DNA of 64,000 bases from Tabrizicola_A sp965284335 (GCF_965284335.1 NZ_OZ260076.1), one strand, 5' to 3'. Positions 17,331 through 26,662 are shown, numbered from the stretch's first letter. Program-made: numbers and translations. The notes: generated from the letters alone by a model not told the origin.

Positions 17331-18422
17331 TTAATAGGCCATCTCATAGCGCAAAATGGCCGCCTCGGAAGCCGATAAATTGCGCCGCGCATAATCGCCA
17401 TAGCTGTGCGGGTTGGCCTCCACCCCCGGCAAAAGCTGCAAGAGCGCGCCCAATTGGCCCGGATCCACGGTATCGAGCGCCGTATTGGAGGGATGAAAGC
17501 TTTCCGATTCCAAGCCATTGGCCCAGATCACATTGTGCCGCTCCAACAGGATATGCACATAGGTGACCTCGCGCAGCGTGTGGTCGACGATCACGCTGTG
17601 ATCGTTCAAGAGATCCTCGGCGGCCACCAGCACTTCGGGCGTGTTAAAGAGCGCCTGCGCGGCGGGGCCCTTCAAAAGCATACGGTGCTGGGGTGAGACC
17701 AAAAGATCTTCATCCGGGCGGCCAATACCCAAGGCGCCGGCCTTGAACCTTATGGGGCGCAGATGCGGCATGGCATAAAGCCGCGCGCCGGTCATGCGGC
17801 GATGGCCGCACCACAAGACCTCTTGCGGGCCATTGTCGCGGGTTTCGATCAGATCGCCGGGCCTGAGGTCGCGGATCATGCGCGGCCCCATGGGTGTGGC
17901 AAGGCGGGTGTCGGGGGTGAAACAGATCACCCCGCCCGCCGCCCGCGCGCCTGCGCCCGAATGGGTCAGGTCAATCGCGGTGCGCACCACCCACAGATCT
18001 TGATCGACGGGGGGCAATTCGCCCACCAGCATCAAAAGCCGCGCGCCGGTATCGGGCACCGGAATGATGGTCACCGTATAGCTTTGGTGCCCGTCGGTGA
18101 CGATAAAGCCCTGATCGGGAACGACATCTGGAGCCATATCTGGGGCCATCCCCGACATATCCGCCCCGCGCGCGGCATCGGCCTCGCCCACCGCCACGCC
18201 CACCAGACGGCGCACCATGCGCGCCGCACGCTTTCGTATGTCCGCAGCCCCCTCGGCCCCTTCCAGAAGCAGCAAGCCCTGCGGCCCATCCACGCGCACC
18301 GCCGCCCCTGACCAACGCCAGGTGGTGCCGACCGCAAGAACGTCCAAGGGCGCGGCCCTGAGGCCGTCCACTTCTGTCTGTGACCAGGAGATGACGAACG
18401 CGCCCAAAGAGCCCGTGTTCAT
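17331..18422 (-). CDS. Hint-domain (Hedgehog/intein-like) protein
   Basis: 363 residues from ATG 18422; the frame is open 19 codons further upstream. The first 165 residues are unassigned and include a MAPD-type tandem. The Hint_2 domain starts at Cys167 (CFTPDTRLATPMGPRMIRDLRPGDLIETRDNG) and runs to VIWANGLESESFHP, matching the C-terminal domain of the RTX-Hint protein at 38977. Hint domains cleave or splice the peptide bond before their cysteine. No signal peptide is evident. The N-terminal part may be the segment that is released or attached after cleavage; this is inference. Confidence 0.85.
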   Translation of the reverse strand: MNTGSLGAFVISWSQTEVDGLRAAPLDVLAVGTTWRWSGAAVRVDGPQGLLLLEGAEGAADIRKRAARMVRRLVGVAVGEADAARGADMSGMAPDMAPDVVPDQGFIVTDGHQSYTVTIIPVPDTGARLLMLVGELPPVDQDLWVVRTAIDLTHSGAGARAAGGVICFTPDTRLATPMGPRMIRDLRPGDLIETRDNGPQEVLWCGHRRMTGARLYAMPHLRPIRFKAGALGIGRPDEDLLVSPQHRMLLKGPAAQALFNTPEVLVAAEDLLNDHSVIVDHTLREVTYVHILLERHNVIWANGLESESFHPSNTALDTVDPGQLGALLQLLPGVEANPHSYGDYARRNLSASEAAILRYEMAY

Positions 18423-18579
18423 TGCCTGTATGCCTGCTCGTTTTCTTGTTTTTCCGGCAGTTTCCGCCGCTTGTGCCAAAAAGCTAACAAGATTGTTGAG
18501 CCTTGGCTATAGCAAAGCGGCAACAGTTGGGCAGCAAATCAGGGGCGTCACCGCGCCCAAATAAAACCTTAGGTTGATT

Positions 18580-19596
18580 TCAAAAGCGCAAGTTCAGGCT
18601 GAGTGCGCCCACCCACTGCCCTTCGGGCTGTTCGGCAAATTCTGGCGACAGATAGCTGACCCCGTAAAAGGCGGCGGCCCGCTTGCCCTGCCAGTGCAGC
18701 CCCGCGCGCAGCCGATAGCGCGCCTCTTCCCGCGTCGCCGCCCCGCCCGAGGGCAAGAGCGCGCTGTCAAACACATGGGCCAGATCGCCGCCCAAGGTCA
18801 GGCTGAGCCCCTCGCTCCGATTGCCCTCAATGCCGCGAAAGCGCTGGCCGGTGGTCACATCGCGCAGCATCAACCCAGCTTGCCCGAACTGGCCAATGGT
18901 CATGTCGGCACCAAGCCGCACAAGGCTTTCCACCCCAAGCCGCGCCTCGGCAAAGGGGCGCGCGGTAACGCCGCCAAAGGTCCAGGCGCGGCCAATCTCG
19001 CCCTGCACACCCGGATGCAGCCGATTGCCAATCTGGGCGTTCAACACCGCCGCCGAGGGGGGCTGGATATTGGCAAGGTTATGAAACCACTTTTGAAAAC
19101 CGCCAACCCCGGTCTTGGGCCCGGTCAGCGCCAATTCGCTGCCCAGCGCCAGCTCTGCCCCGCGCCAGCCAAAATGCGTCGCCAGTCCCAGCGACAAGAG
19201 CCCCGCATAGCGCCGGTCATTGGCCGCCGGCACGCGCAGGTTCGCAGGTGCCAGAACTGCGGCATGGCCCCGAAACTCGATCACATCGCCAAACTGAGCC
19301 GCGCCATGACCCTGCCAAAACGGCCCGCGCAAGCGGCTGACGGTGTAAGAGCCCGACCGCCAGCGATCTTCGCCATCGCCAAGCTGATCATTGCTAAAGA
19401 TGCGCCCCCAGCCCAAGGTGACGCGTTCTTGGGAGAGCCAGGCTTGCCCCCGGGCTTTGGCAAGCCCGCCTTCTGCAAGCCCGAGATTTGCCGGGTTCGC
19501 ACCATTGGCCGCCGGTGTTTCGGCCCCCGCGCCGCCCCCACAAAGCCCCAAGCTCAACGCCACAAGGGCGGCTTTCACGCCAGCCTTCACCATCAC
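18580..19596 (-). CDS. LpxR-like outer membrane protein (DUF2219)
   Basis: 338 residues with a signal peptide (ALVALSLGLCGGGAGA). The body alternates hydrophobic and polar residues as in an outer-membrane beta-barrel and ends in aromatic F (LSLNLRF), the usual barrel terminus. The segment FSNDQLGDGEDRWRSGSYTVS corresponds to the Asn-Asp ... Ser active-site region of lipid A 3'-O-deacylase LpxR, and the DUF2219 layout is otherwise kept. Deacylase activity is likely from family knowledge but not certain. It stands alone on the minus strand. Confidence 0.78.
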   Translation of the reverse strand: MMVKAGVKAALVALSLGLCGGGAGAETPAANGANPANLGLAEGGLAKARGQAWLSQERVTLGWGRIFSNDQLGDGEDRWRSGSYTVSRLRGPFWQGHGAAQFGDVIEFRGHAAVLAPANLRVPAANDRRYAGLLSLGLATHFGWRGAELALGSELALTGPKTGVGGFQKWFHNLANIQPPSAAVLNAQIGNRLHPGVQGEIGRAWTFGGVTARPFAEARLGVESLVRLGADMTIGQFGQAGLMLRDVTTGQRFRGIEGNRSEGLSLTLGGDLAHVFDSALLPSGGAATREEARYRLRAGLHWQGKRAAAFYGVSYLSPEFAEQPEGQWVGALSLNLRF

Positions 19597-20052
19597 TCAC
19601 TATCCTTGCGCAGCCCCGAGGAGGGGAAAGAATCGATCCCGCCAAAAGACCCTGCCACTGTGGTGAAATTGTGGAAATCCTGGAAACAACGCGGGGAAAC
19701 TTCCGCCGCGGACTCTCGTATTTTTGCAACGCTGGGCGGCCAAACGGGACATCCTGCGGCAAAATTCTTGGAAAATGACAAATCCCGACGTTCACCCATG
19801 CCGAAATCCCGCCGCCAGAGGGCCAAAGGCACCAAGCGGTGACGGGGGTCAAATCCCCCCCAACGACCCCGGTGACCGCCCAGAGCTGCCCAGCCACGCG
19901 CCGCACCGGCCCCCCGCATCATCCGCCATGCTCGGACCCAAGACCTGCGCGATAGGCCCTCCGATAAAGCCCCGAATAGCCCCTTGCAAAGCCCCGCCCT
20001 CTGGCGATAGCTGCATCAAACACCCCCAGCACCCCCAGCGCGGAGCCTTGCG
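19597..20052. other. Intergenic region between lpxR-like gene and rpe
   Basis: Divergent promoter region of 456 bases. Open frames on both strands give Pro/Arg-rich peptides without family similarity, and none has a good ribosome site. An A/T-richer stretch at about 19665-19800 is the likely promoter area. The last 15 bases before 20053 hold the rpe ribosome site (GGAG). I see no RNA gene. Confidence 0.5.
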
Positions 20053-20739
20053 ATGTTCGACCGGTCCATCAAGATTGCCCCTTCCATCCTGTCGGCTGAT
20101 TTCGCCGATTTCGGCCGCGAAATTCAGGCGATCGAGGAGGAAGGCGCGGACTGGGTGCATGTCGATGTGATGGACGGGCATTTCGTGCCCAATATCACCT
20201 TTGGCCCGCCTGCTGTGGCCGCCTTTCGTCGCCATGTGAAAACGGTGATGGATGTGCATATCATGATCTCGCCGGTGGATGCCTATATCGAGGCCTTCGC
20301 CAAGGCGGGCGCCGATATCCTGACCCCCCATGTCGAGGCCGGGCCTCATATCCACCGCACGCTGCAAGCCATTCGCGGCGCGGGCATGAAGGCGGGTGTG
20401 GCGCTGAACCCCGGCACGCCTGCCGAGGCGGTGGCCCATCTGCTGGACCTGACCGATCTTGTCTGCGTGATGACGGTGAACCCCGGCTTTGGCGGGCAGA
20501 AGTTTATCGACATGACGGCCAAGGTGCGCGAGCTCCGCGCGATGATCGGCGACCGCCCGGTGCATATCCAGATCGACGGCGGGGTGGATCCGACGACCGC
20601 GCCATTGGTCGCGGCGGCCGGGGCGGATGTGTTGGTGGCGGGCTCGGCGGTGTTCAAGGGCGGATCGGTTGCAAATCCTGCCCCTTATGGTGCCAACATC
20701 CGCGCCATTCGCGCTGCGGCCGAGGCCGCGCGTGGGTAA
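20053..20739 (+). CDS. rpe: Ribulose-phosphate 3-epimerase
   Basis: 228 residues, full length TIM barrel. Signatures: IAPSILSADFADFGREI at the N-terminus, VHVDVMDGHFVPNITFGP (metal and catalytic Asp), VMTVNPGFGGQKF and QIDGGVDPTTAPLVAAAGADVLVAGSAVF. Interconverts ribulose 5-phosphate and xylulose 5-phosphate in the pentose phosphate and Calvin cycles. It overlaps the gph start by 8 bases, so the two are cotranslated. The pairing with a phosphoglycolate phosphatase fits carbon-fixation metabolism, although no cbb gene is in the window. Confidence 0.97.
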   Translation: MFDRSIKIAPSILSADFADFGREIQAIEEEGADWVHVDVMDGHFVPNITFGPPAVAAFRRHVKTVMDVHIMISPVDAYIEAFAKAGADILTPHVEAGPHIHRTLQAIRGAGMKAGVALNPGTPAEAVAHLLDLTDLVCVMTVNPGFGGQKFIDMTAKVRELRAMIGDRPVHIQIDGGVDPTTAPLVAAAGADVLVAGSAVFKGGSVANPAPYGANIRAIRAAAEAARG

Positions 20740-21433
20740 TCTTGGGGGTAATCTTGGGGCCGATCTTGGGGCTGATTTGGCCCATGTCGCGGTGATCTTC
20801 GATCTGGACGGCACTTTGATCGATTCCGTGCCTGATATTCACGCCACGGCCAATCGGGTGATGGGGACGATGGGGTTTGCCCCCCTTGCTCTGAACCAAG
20901 TGCAGCGATTTGTCGGCAAGGGCCTGCCAAACCTTGTGGCGCGGCTTTTGGAACACCATGGCCAAGCCCCCGACGGCCCGCTCTATGCCCCCGCCTATGC
21001 GGCCTTTGAGGCCGATTATCTGCATGCCCATGATCTGACGACGCTTTATCCCGGCGCCGTGGCAGCGCTTGATGCGCTCAGGGCGATGGGGGCAGCGCTT
21101 GGGCTTTGCACCAACAAACCCCTCGCCCCGGCGCGCGCTGTGATGGACCGGCTGGGCCTGACGCCCCGCTTTGGCGTGATCCTTGGCGGCGATAGCCTGC
21201 CCGTTCGCAAACCCGATCCCGAACATCTGTGGGCCACAGCCCGCGCGCTGAACCGCCCGCATGTGATCTTCGTGGGCGACAGCGAGGTGGACGCCGACAC
21301 CGCCGCCGCCGCGAACCTGCCCTTCCTGCTTTTCACAAAAGGCTACCGGAAATCCCCGGTCAACCAGATCCCGCACAGCCTCGCCTTCGACGATTGGGCA
21401 GCCCTTGCTGCATTGGTGCGCCGCCTCGCCTGA
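20732..21433 (+). CDS. gph: Phosphoglycolate phosphatase (HAD family)
   Basis: About 233 residues from a GTG at 20732 that overlaps the end of rpe. HAD motifs: FDLDGTLIDS (nucleophile Asp), LCTNKP (motif II) and GGDSLPVRKPDPEHL plus FVGDSEVDADTAAAANLPF (motif IV). It removes phosphate from 2-phosphoglycolate formed by Rubisco oxygenation or DNA repair. The first codons consist of a tandem repeat of GTAATCTTGGGG, which adds an extra NLGGNLGADLGADL tail before the HAD fold; the true start could be later. Confidence 0.9.
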   Translation: MGNLGGNLGADLGADLAHVAVIFDLDGTLIDSVPDIHATANRVMGTMGFAPLALNQVQRFVGKGLPNLVARLLEHHGQAPDGPLYAPAYAAFEADYLHAHDLTTLYPGAVAALDALRAMGAALGLCTNKPLAPARAVMDRLGLTPRFGVILGGDSLPVRKPDPEHLWATARALNRPHVIFVGDSEVDADTAAAANLPFLLFTKGYRKSPVNQIPHSLAFDDWAALAALVRRLA

Positions 21434-21497
21434 ATAAGCCTCGCCTAAAGACCCCTCCCCCATAAGGGCCGCCCGCAGACCATCTTGCGCGCCATGC

Positions 21498-21521
21498 CCT
21501 TTCATCTTGGCCCAAATACCC
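21498..21521 (-). repeat. Dispersed GTATTTnnGCCAAGA repeat, copy 1
   Basis: On the minus strand the sequence reads GGGTATTTGGGCCAAGATGA followed by AAGG. Related copies are at 22875, 41374 and 62189. It lies in the gene-free 234 bases between gph and mnmH; I see no gene in that gap. Confidence 0.6.
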
Positions 21522-21667
21522 AAATTCCAACCACTCCCACCGGCGCACCACCCATGGAGCGCAAGACCAGAGCGCCACCTTCCGTGGCAACGCCGTCTGA
21601 CGGGGCTCGATGCCCCGGCAGGCGGCCCCCCCTTTCCGCCCGCCCGCCAATCCGCTAGACCCTGCCT

Positions 21668-22717
21668 ATGGCCATCACCCTCACCTCGCTTGCCGATCTG
21701 GCCGCCCATGGCTTTGATGAGATCATCGACGCCCGCGCGCCTGCCGAATATGCCGAAGACCACCTGCCCGGGGCGATCTCGCTGCCGGTGCTCAGCGATG
21801 CCCAGCGCGCTGAGGTGGGCACGATCTATAAGCGGGTGAACCCCTTTACCGCCAAGAAACTCGGGGCGGCTTTGGTGGCGCGCAATGTGGCCGATCACCT
21901 GCTTGGCCCCTTGGCCGACAAGCCCGGCGGCTGGCGGCCTTTGGTCTATTGCTGGCGGGGTGGGCAGCGGTCGGGGTCTTTTGCGCTGATCCTGTCGCAG
22001 ATCGGCTGGCGGGTGGAAACCATTGCGGGCGGCTACAAGGCGTGGCGGGCCTTGGTGGTGCGCGAGGTCTATGACACGCCTCTGCGCGCGCCTTTGGTGG
22101 TTTTGGATGGCAATACCGGATCGGCCAAGACCGAGATTCTAAACCACTTGCCCGCCCATGGGGTGCAAGTGATTGATCTTGAGGGACTGGCCCATCATCG
22201 TGGCAGCCTTTTTGGTGCGATTGGCCCGCAGCCCAGCCAAAAGGCCTTTGAAAACCGTCTGGCACAGGCTTTGGCAGCGCTTGACCCCAGCCGGCCGGTG
22301 GTGGTGGAGGCGGAAAGCTCGAAGATCGGCAATTGCCGCCTGCCGCCAGAGATTTGGAAAGCCATGACGCGCGCCCCGCGCGTGGCGCTGAGCGCGACAC
22401 CCATGGCACGGGCGCGCTATCTGACCACGGCCTATAGCGATATGATCGCGGACAGCGCACGGCTCGTTTCCGTGATTGATCTGCTGCGCCCCGCCCATGC
22501 GCAAGAGGTGATCGCCGAATGGCAGGCCATGGCAGGGGCTGGGGCCTATGTCGATCTGGCCGCGAGCCTGATGGCGCGCCATTACGACCCGCGCTATGCC
22601 AAGCACCGCGCGCGGATCGAGGTTCCGATGGCTGAGGTGGATGCGGGCGATCTGACCCCCGCCACCCTGCCCACCACCGCCGCAAACGTGGCCAAAGCGG
22701 TGCAAGGATTGGTCTGA
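21668..22717 (+). CDS. mnmH: tRNA 2-selenouridine synthase
   Basis: 349 residues. An N-terminal rhodanese domain with active cysteine Cys95 (VYCWRGGQRS) is joined to a P-loop domain (VLDGNTGSAKTEIL). This pair of domains is the MnmH/SelU family, which uses selenophosphate to turn 2-thiouridine into 2-selenouridine at the wobble position of tRNAs for Lys, Glu and Gln. It faces selD, which makes selenophosphate, so the two form a functional pair. No selA, selB or selenocysteine tRNA was seen in the window. Confidence 0.95.
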   Translation: MAITLTSLADLAAHGFDEIIDARAPAEYAEDHLPGAISLPVLSDAQRAEVGTIYKRVNPFTAKKLGAALVARNVADHLLGPLADKPGGWRPLVYCWRGGQRSGSFALILSQIGWRVETIAGGYKAWRALVVREVYDTPLRAPLVVLDGNTGSAKTEILNHLPAHGVQVIDLEGLAHHRGSLFGAIGPQPSQKAFENRLAQALAALDPSRPVVVEAESSKIGNCRLPPEIWKAMTRAPRVALSATPMARARYLTTAYSDMIADSARLVSVIDLLRPAHAQEVIAEWQAMAGAGAYVDLAASLMARHYDPRYAKHRARIEVPMAEVDAGDLTPATLPTTAANVAKAVQGLV

Positions 22718-22821
22718 CAGCTTTTAGGGGGCGGCTCTTCGGTCCCGTTGGTTCCTCATCGCGGGCGATCTTTGGTGCGGTGGGCGTGACGGCATCTGTG
22801 ATTGATGGGCGGACGCGATCA

Positions 22822-22863
22822 GGGGGGCTGTCTGCCCCCCACGGGCTCTGGCCTTTGGCCAGA
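22822..22863. terminator. Two tandem hairpins between convergent mnmH and selD
   Basis: A hairpin with arms GGGGGGC/GCCCCCC (22822-22840) and another with arms TCTGGCC/GGCCAGA (22847-22863). They lie in the convergent intergenic region and are followed by the GAGGATATTTGCGCC repeat. No clear T-run after the second hairpin on either strand, so a factor-independent terminator role is uncertain. Confidence 0.5.
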
Positions 22864-22874
22864 CCCCTCCCCCC

Positions 22875-22899
22875 GAGGATATTTGCGCCACATTGAAGG
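22875..22899 (+). repeat. Dispersed GTATTTnnGCC repeat, copy 2
   Basis: GAGGATATTTGCGCCACATT then GAAGG; a weaker member of the family found at 21498, 41374 and 62189. It directly follows the tandem hairpins. Confidence 0.5.
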
Positions 22900-22907
22900 C
22901 GGCAGGA

Positions 22908-25130
22908 TCAGCGCAAGACGATGCCGGGCGGGTCTTGGGTAAAACGGCCGATGGCGCGCGCCTCGGGCAGGGCTGCGAGGAGCGCGGGCGCGGCGGAGCC
23001 CGGGACCGCTGCGAGGAGCCCGCCGCAGGTTTGGGGATCAAAGAGCAAGGCCGCGCGCGGGCTGGTGAGAGTGCCCGTGATGCGGCCTTGTGCTGCGGCG
23101 CGGTTGGCGGGGGCAAGGCTGGAGGCATGGCCCGCCGCGGCCAGCGCCTCGGCACCGGGGAGAAGTGGCAGGGTCTGAAGGTCGAGTTCTGCGCCGCAGC
23201 CTGAGGCCTCGCAGAGTTCCAAAAGATGCCCGGCAAGGCCAAAGCCTGTCACATCGGTCATCGCATGGGCGTTGGGTTCGGTGCCTTCGGGGGCGAGAAG
23301 GGCTGCTGCGGGCCCAAGGCTTTGGCCCATGGCGGCGTAGCAGGCCGCCACCGCCTCGCCCAGAATGAGGCCGGGCAGGCGGGCCATTGCCATCTCAGCC
23401 GCCAAGATCGTGCCCGTGCCCAAGGCTTTGGTCAGGATCAGCACATCGCCGGGCTTTGCGCCGGATTTGGCGAGGGGTCGGCTGGCAAGCCCGGTGACGG
23501 TAAAGCCGATGGTCAACTCGGCGCCGGTGGAGGAATGCCCGCCCACGATATCGGCACCTACTGCTGCAAAGACGCGGGCGGCCTCTTCCATGATTTCGGC
23601 CAAGCTGCGGGCGGCGAGGGCTTCGCTGAGGCGCGGCAGGATCACTTGGGCCAGCGCGGCCTGCGGGCGTGCGCCCATGGCAAAGATATCGCCCAGAGCA
23701 TGGGTGGCCGCGATGCGGGCCATGAGGCGCGGGTCATGGGTGAGGCTGCGCAGATGGTCGGTGGTGATGACTTGGACGGCCTCGCCTGCACCAGAACCCA
23801 CCCGCAAGATCGCCGCATCATCGCCGCGCCCGGATAAGACATCGGCGCGTTGCGGCGCGGGCAGGCTGGCGAGTGCCGTTGCAAGCCCCTCGGCCCCCAG
23901 TTTGGCCCCACAACCGCCGCAGAGCGGTTTGGTGCCCATCGCCTCGATCAGCCCGGTGACATGGGGGGTCGGGGGGCTGGGCTGGGCCATGGGGGCGGCG
24001 GTGTCGAACATCGCTATGAATTTGCGGTCGATGCGGTCTTTCAGGTGCCACAGCCATGCCCCGCCCGAGCGCAGGCCGAATTTGTCGGCAACAGCGCCTT
24101 TGCCCCCCGTGGAGACCAGTTTGAGATAATCGCGCTGCGGGTGATAGGGTTTCATCGCCCCGGCCGTGAGGCTGGCGCGCAGGTTATGGGCCAGCACCGG
24201 GGCCTCGCGCACGGCAAAGACGCCTGCCTTGGGGCGCGGGGCATGGGCGAGATGCGCGCAATCGCCCACCGCAAAGATCAAAGGGTCGGAGCTTTGCAAC
24301 GTGGGGCCGACGGCGACAAAGCCCTGATGCAGATCGAGGCCCGTCGTCGCCAGCCAGCCTTGGGGTCGGGTGCCGGCCACCGAGAGGGTGAAATCGCTGG
24401 CCAAGACCTCGCCCGTGGTCAGCCGCACAGTGGTGGCGGTGATCTCGGCGGCCTCGGCTTGGGTGACAAAGCGGATGTCGACGGCCTTGGCGTGGCGCAA
24501 GAGGCTGTCTTGCGCGGCCTTGCCGATATTGGGCAAGAGCGCGGCGCTGCGTTCGATCACGGTGATCTTGGGCTTTGCGCCCAAGCCCGTCAGACGGTGA
24601 TGCGAGGCCAAGGCCAGTTCGACCCCCGCCACGCCGCCGCCGATGATCACGAGGCGAGGGTTTGGCTGGGGTTTTGGCTGGATGCTGGCCAAGAACGCCT
24701 CCCAGGCCTGCGCATAGCGGCCCAAGGGTTTGGCGGCGACCGCGTGATCGGCGTAGCCCGGAATGTCCGGCAGGTCCGAGCCGATGCCGATGTCAATCGA
24801 CAAAAGGTCATAGGCGATTGGCGGGCCATCGGCCAGATGCACAAGGCGGCGGGCGCGGTCGATGCCTGTGGCGCGGTCAAGGATGGCGCGTGCGCCTGCA
24901 TGGCGGGCAAGGCGCACGAGGTCGATCATGATCTCATCACGCTGGTAGTGACCGGCGATCAGGCCGGGCAGCATGCCAGTATAGGGGGCCGCCGGGCCGG
25001 GGTTGATCACCGTCAGCCGCGCGCCGGGCAAAGGGTTCATCGCCCAGTTCAGCAGCACCAGCGCATGGGCATGGCCGCCGCCCACAAACACCAGATCCTT
25101 GACCGCGGGAAAGCCTGCGCCTTGCATCAT
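22908..25130 (-). CDS. selD: Selenide, water dikinase fused to an FAD/NAD oxidoreductase domain
   Basis: 740 residues from ATG 25130 (second ATG 25127; AGAGG ribosome site); an open upstream extension to 25487 has no homologous content and overlaps rpoN. The first about 370 residues are a pyridine-nucleotide-disulfide (NADH dehydrogenase II-like) oxidoreductase: VFVGGGHAHALVLLNW, VIIGGGVAGVELALA, IFAVGDCAHL. The second part is SelD: PLCGGCGAKLGAEGL, GDDAAIL, GDIFAMGA, GGHSSTGAELTIG. It makes selenophosphate from selenide and ATP. The fusion with an FAD oxidoreductase is known in several bacteria and may supply reduced selenium; that is inference. Convergent with mnmH. Confidence 0.93.
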   Translation of the reverse strand: MMQGAGFPAVKDLVFVGGGHAHALVLLNWAMNPLPGARLTVINPGPAAPYTGMLPGLIAGHYQRDEIMIDLVRLARHAGARAILDRATGIDRARRLVHLADGPPIAYDLLSIDIGIGSDLPDIPGYADHAVAAKPLGRYAQAWEAFLASIQPKPQPNPRLVIIGGGVAGVELALASHHRLTGLGAKPKITVIERSAALLPNIGKAAQDSLLRHAKAVDIRFVTQAEAAEITATTVRLTTGEVLASDFTLSVAGTRPQGWLATTGLDLHQGFVAVGPTLQSSDPLIFAVGDCAHLAHAPRPKAGVFAVREAPVLAHNLRASLTAGAMKPYHPQRDYLKLVSTGGKGAVADKFGLRSGGAWLWHLKDRIDRKFIAMFDTAAPMAQPSPPTPHVTGLIEAMGTKPLCGGCGAKLGAEGLATALASLPAPQRADVLSGRGDDAAILRVGSGAGEAVQVITTDHLRSLTHDPRLMARIAATHALGDIFAMGARPQAALAQVILPRLSEALAARSLAEIMEEAARVFAAVGADIVGGHSSTGAELTIGFTVTGLASRPLAKSGAKPGDVLILTKALGTGTILAAEMAMARLPGLILGEAVAACYAAMGQSLGPAAALLAPEGTEPNAHAMTDVTGFGLAGHLLELCEASGCGAELDLQTLPLLPGAEALAAAGHASSLAPANRAAAQGRITGTLTSPRAALLFDPQTCGGLLAAVPGSAAPALLAALPEARAIGRFTQDPPGIVLR

Positions 25131-25255
25131 CGCCTCTTGTTGTTCTGGCCTTCCTAGCGCCGCAGGGCAGGATTGAACAGGCCAGCCATGCCCCACAGCC
25201 GCGCACGATTGCGCGACCAATTGCCCTGCACGCGCCCATCGGCTAGCCTGATCGC

Positions 25256-26662
25256 ATGAGCCAGCGTCCGCGCATTGTGATTGCCCAACAGCAGCGGCTG
25301 GCGCTGAACACGGGCCTGCATGCCGCCATTCGGATGTTGCGCAGTGATACGGCGGGGCTGACGCGTTATCTAGAAGAGCAGGCCGCCGAAAACCCGTATT
25401 TGCGGCTGATCCCGCCGCAGATGCCTGCGCTTGGCGATTGGTTGCCGCGCTGGAGCGGGGTTGCGGGTTTGGGCGGGGGCGGCCCAAGACCTGAGGCCGC
25501 CAGTGCCGCGCCCAGCCTGATTGCCCATGTCATGGCGGCCATTCGTGCGCTGGAGCTGCCGCCTGAGGGGCGGCGCATTGCCTTGGCTTTGGTTGAGGCG
25601 CTGGAGCCTTCGGGGTGGCTTGGCCGTTCGGTCGAGGGGATTGCGCAAGAGTTGGATTTGGCGCCTGATGCGGTGCGGGCGGTGTTGCAACGGCTGCAAA
25701 AGCTGGATCCGCCGGGGTTGTTTGCCTGCAATCTGGCCGAATGTTTGATGTTGCAGGCCGAAGATCAGGGCGTTTTGGACCCGCCGATGCAGGGGATCTT
25801 GGCGCATCTTGATCTTTTGGCGGCGGGGGAGACGGGCCGCTTGGCCAAGCTGTGTGGCTGTGACGAGGACGGCATTTTGCGACGGTTTCGGGTGATCCGG
25901 ACGATGAACCCAAAGCCGGGTGTTGCATTTGCCGGGATCGGCCCGATTGCCGCGCATGAGCCGGATCTGACCGCGCGCCCGATCAGGGATGGGGTCGGCG
26001 CGACGATTGGTTGGGAGGTGGCGCTGAACCGCTCGGCCTTGCCCTCGCTGGTGGTCACGGAGGGGCCAGAGGCAGACGCGCGCGCGCCCGGCCTGCGGCC
26101 CGCCGCAAAGGCGCTGTGTCAGATGCTGGCGGCGCGCAATGACACTTTGCTGCGGGTGGGTCAGGCGATTGTCGCCCGCCAAAGAGCCGCGCTTGACAGC
26201 GGGCCGGGGGCCTTGCAGCCGATGAAAATGGCCGATCTGGCCGAAAGCTTGGGCCTGCATGTCAGCACGATCAGCCGGGTGGTGGCGGAGGCCAGTCTTG
26301 ACAGCCCCTCTGGCGTTTGGTGGCTGCGGCGCATGTTTTCAGGCCGGTTCGGCGGCGCACAGGGGCGCAGATCAGCCGAGAGCGCCACGGCCCCTGCCCA
26401 GCCCATCGGCCCGCCCATCGCCCCCCCCATCGCTGCGGCGGCCTTACGTCATCGGCTGGGCCGGATCATCGCTGAAGAGCCGCCTGAGGCGCCTTTCTCT
26501 GACGCCGCCTTGGCGCTGCGCTTGACGCAAGACACCGGCGTGGTGCTGGCCCGGCGCACCATCGCGCAATATCGCATGGCCGAAAACATCCCCCCCGCCC
26601 ATCGCCGCAGGATAAGGGGGGTCTCGCAGACGCCGCGGCCGCGAAAATCCCCCGCGCCATGA
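25256..26662 (+). CDS. rpoN: RNA polymerase sigma-54 factor
   Basis: 468 residues. Region I is visible as QQQRLALNTGLHAAIRML, the core-binding domain occupies about residues 90-270, and the helix-turn-helix region contains LGLHVSTISRVVAEASLDSPSGVWWLRRMFS. The C-terminal RpoN box is ARRTIAQYRMAEN, compared with the usual ARRTVAKYRExLx. A Pro/Ala-rich insert (about 365-390) sits between helix-turn-helix and box. It directs polymerase to -24/-12 promoters activated by NtrC/NifA-type proteins. It is divergent from selD; no nif, ntr or fli genes are adjacent. Rhodobacter species often have several rpoN genes, so the regulon is unknown. Confidence 0.92.
   Translation: MSQRPRIVIAQQQRLALNTGLHAAIRMLRSDTAGLTRYLEEQAAENPYLRLIPPQMPALGDWLPRWSGVAGLGGGGPRPEAASAAPSLIAHVMAAIRALELPPEGRRIALALVEALEPSGWLGRSVEGIAQELDLAPDAVRAVLQRLQKLDPPGLFACNLAECLMLQAEDQGVLDPPMQGILAHLDLLAAGETGRLAKLCGCDEDGILRRFRVIRTMNPKPGVAFAGIGPIAAHEPDLTARPIRDGVGATIGWEVALNRSALPSLVVTEGPEADARAPGLRPAAKALCQMLAARNDTLLRVGQAIVARQRAALDSGPGALQPMKMADLAESLGLHVSTISRVVAEASLDSPSGVWWLRRMFSGRFGGAQGRRSAESATAPAQPIGPPIAPPIAAAALRHRLGRIIAEEPPEAPFSDAALALRLTQDTGVVLARRTIAQYRMAENIPPAHRRRIRGVSQTPRPRKSPAP

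Noticed and set aside
19800..19842. Small basic peptide gene (14 codons, MPKSRRQRAKGTKR)
   Set aside because: Too short, no ribosome site, and in a region of random basic frames.
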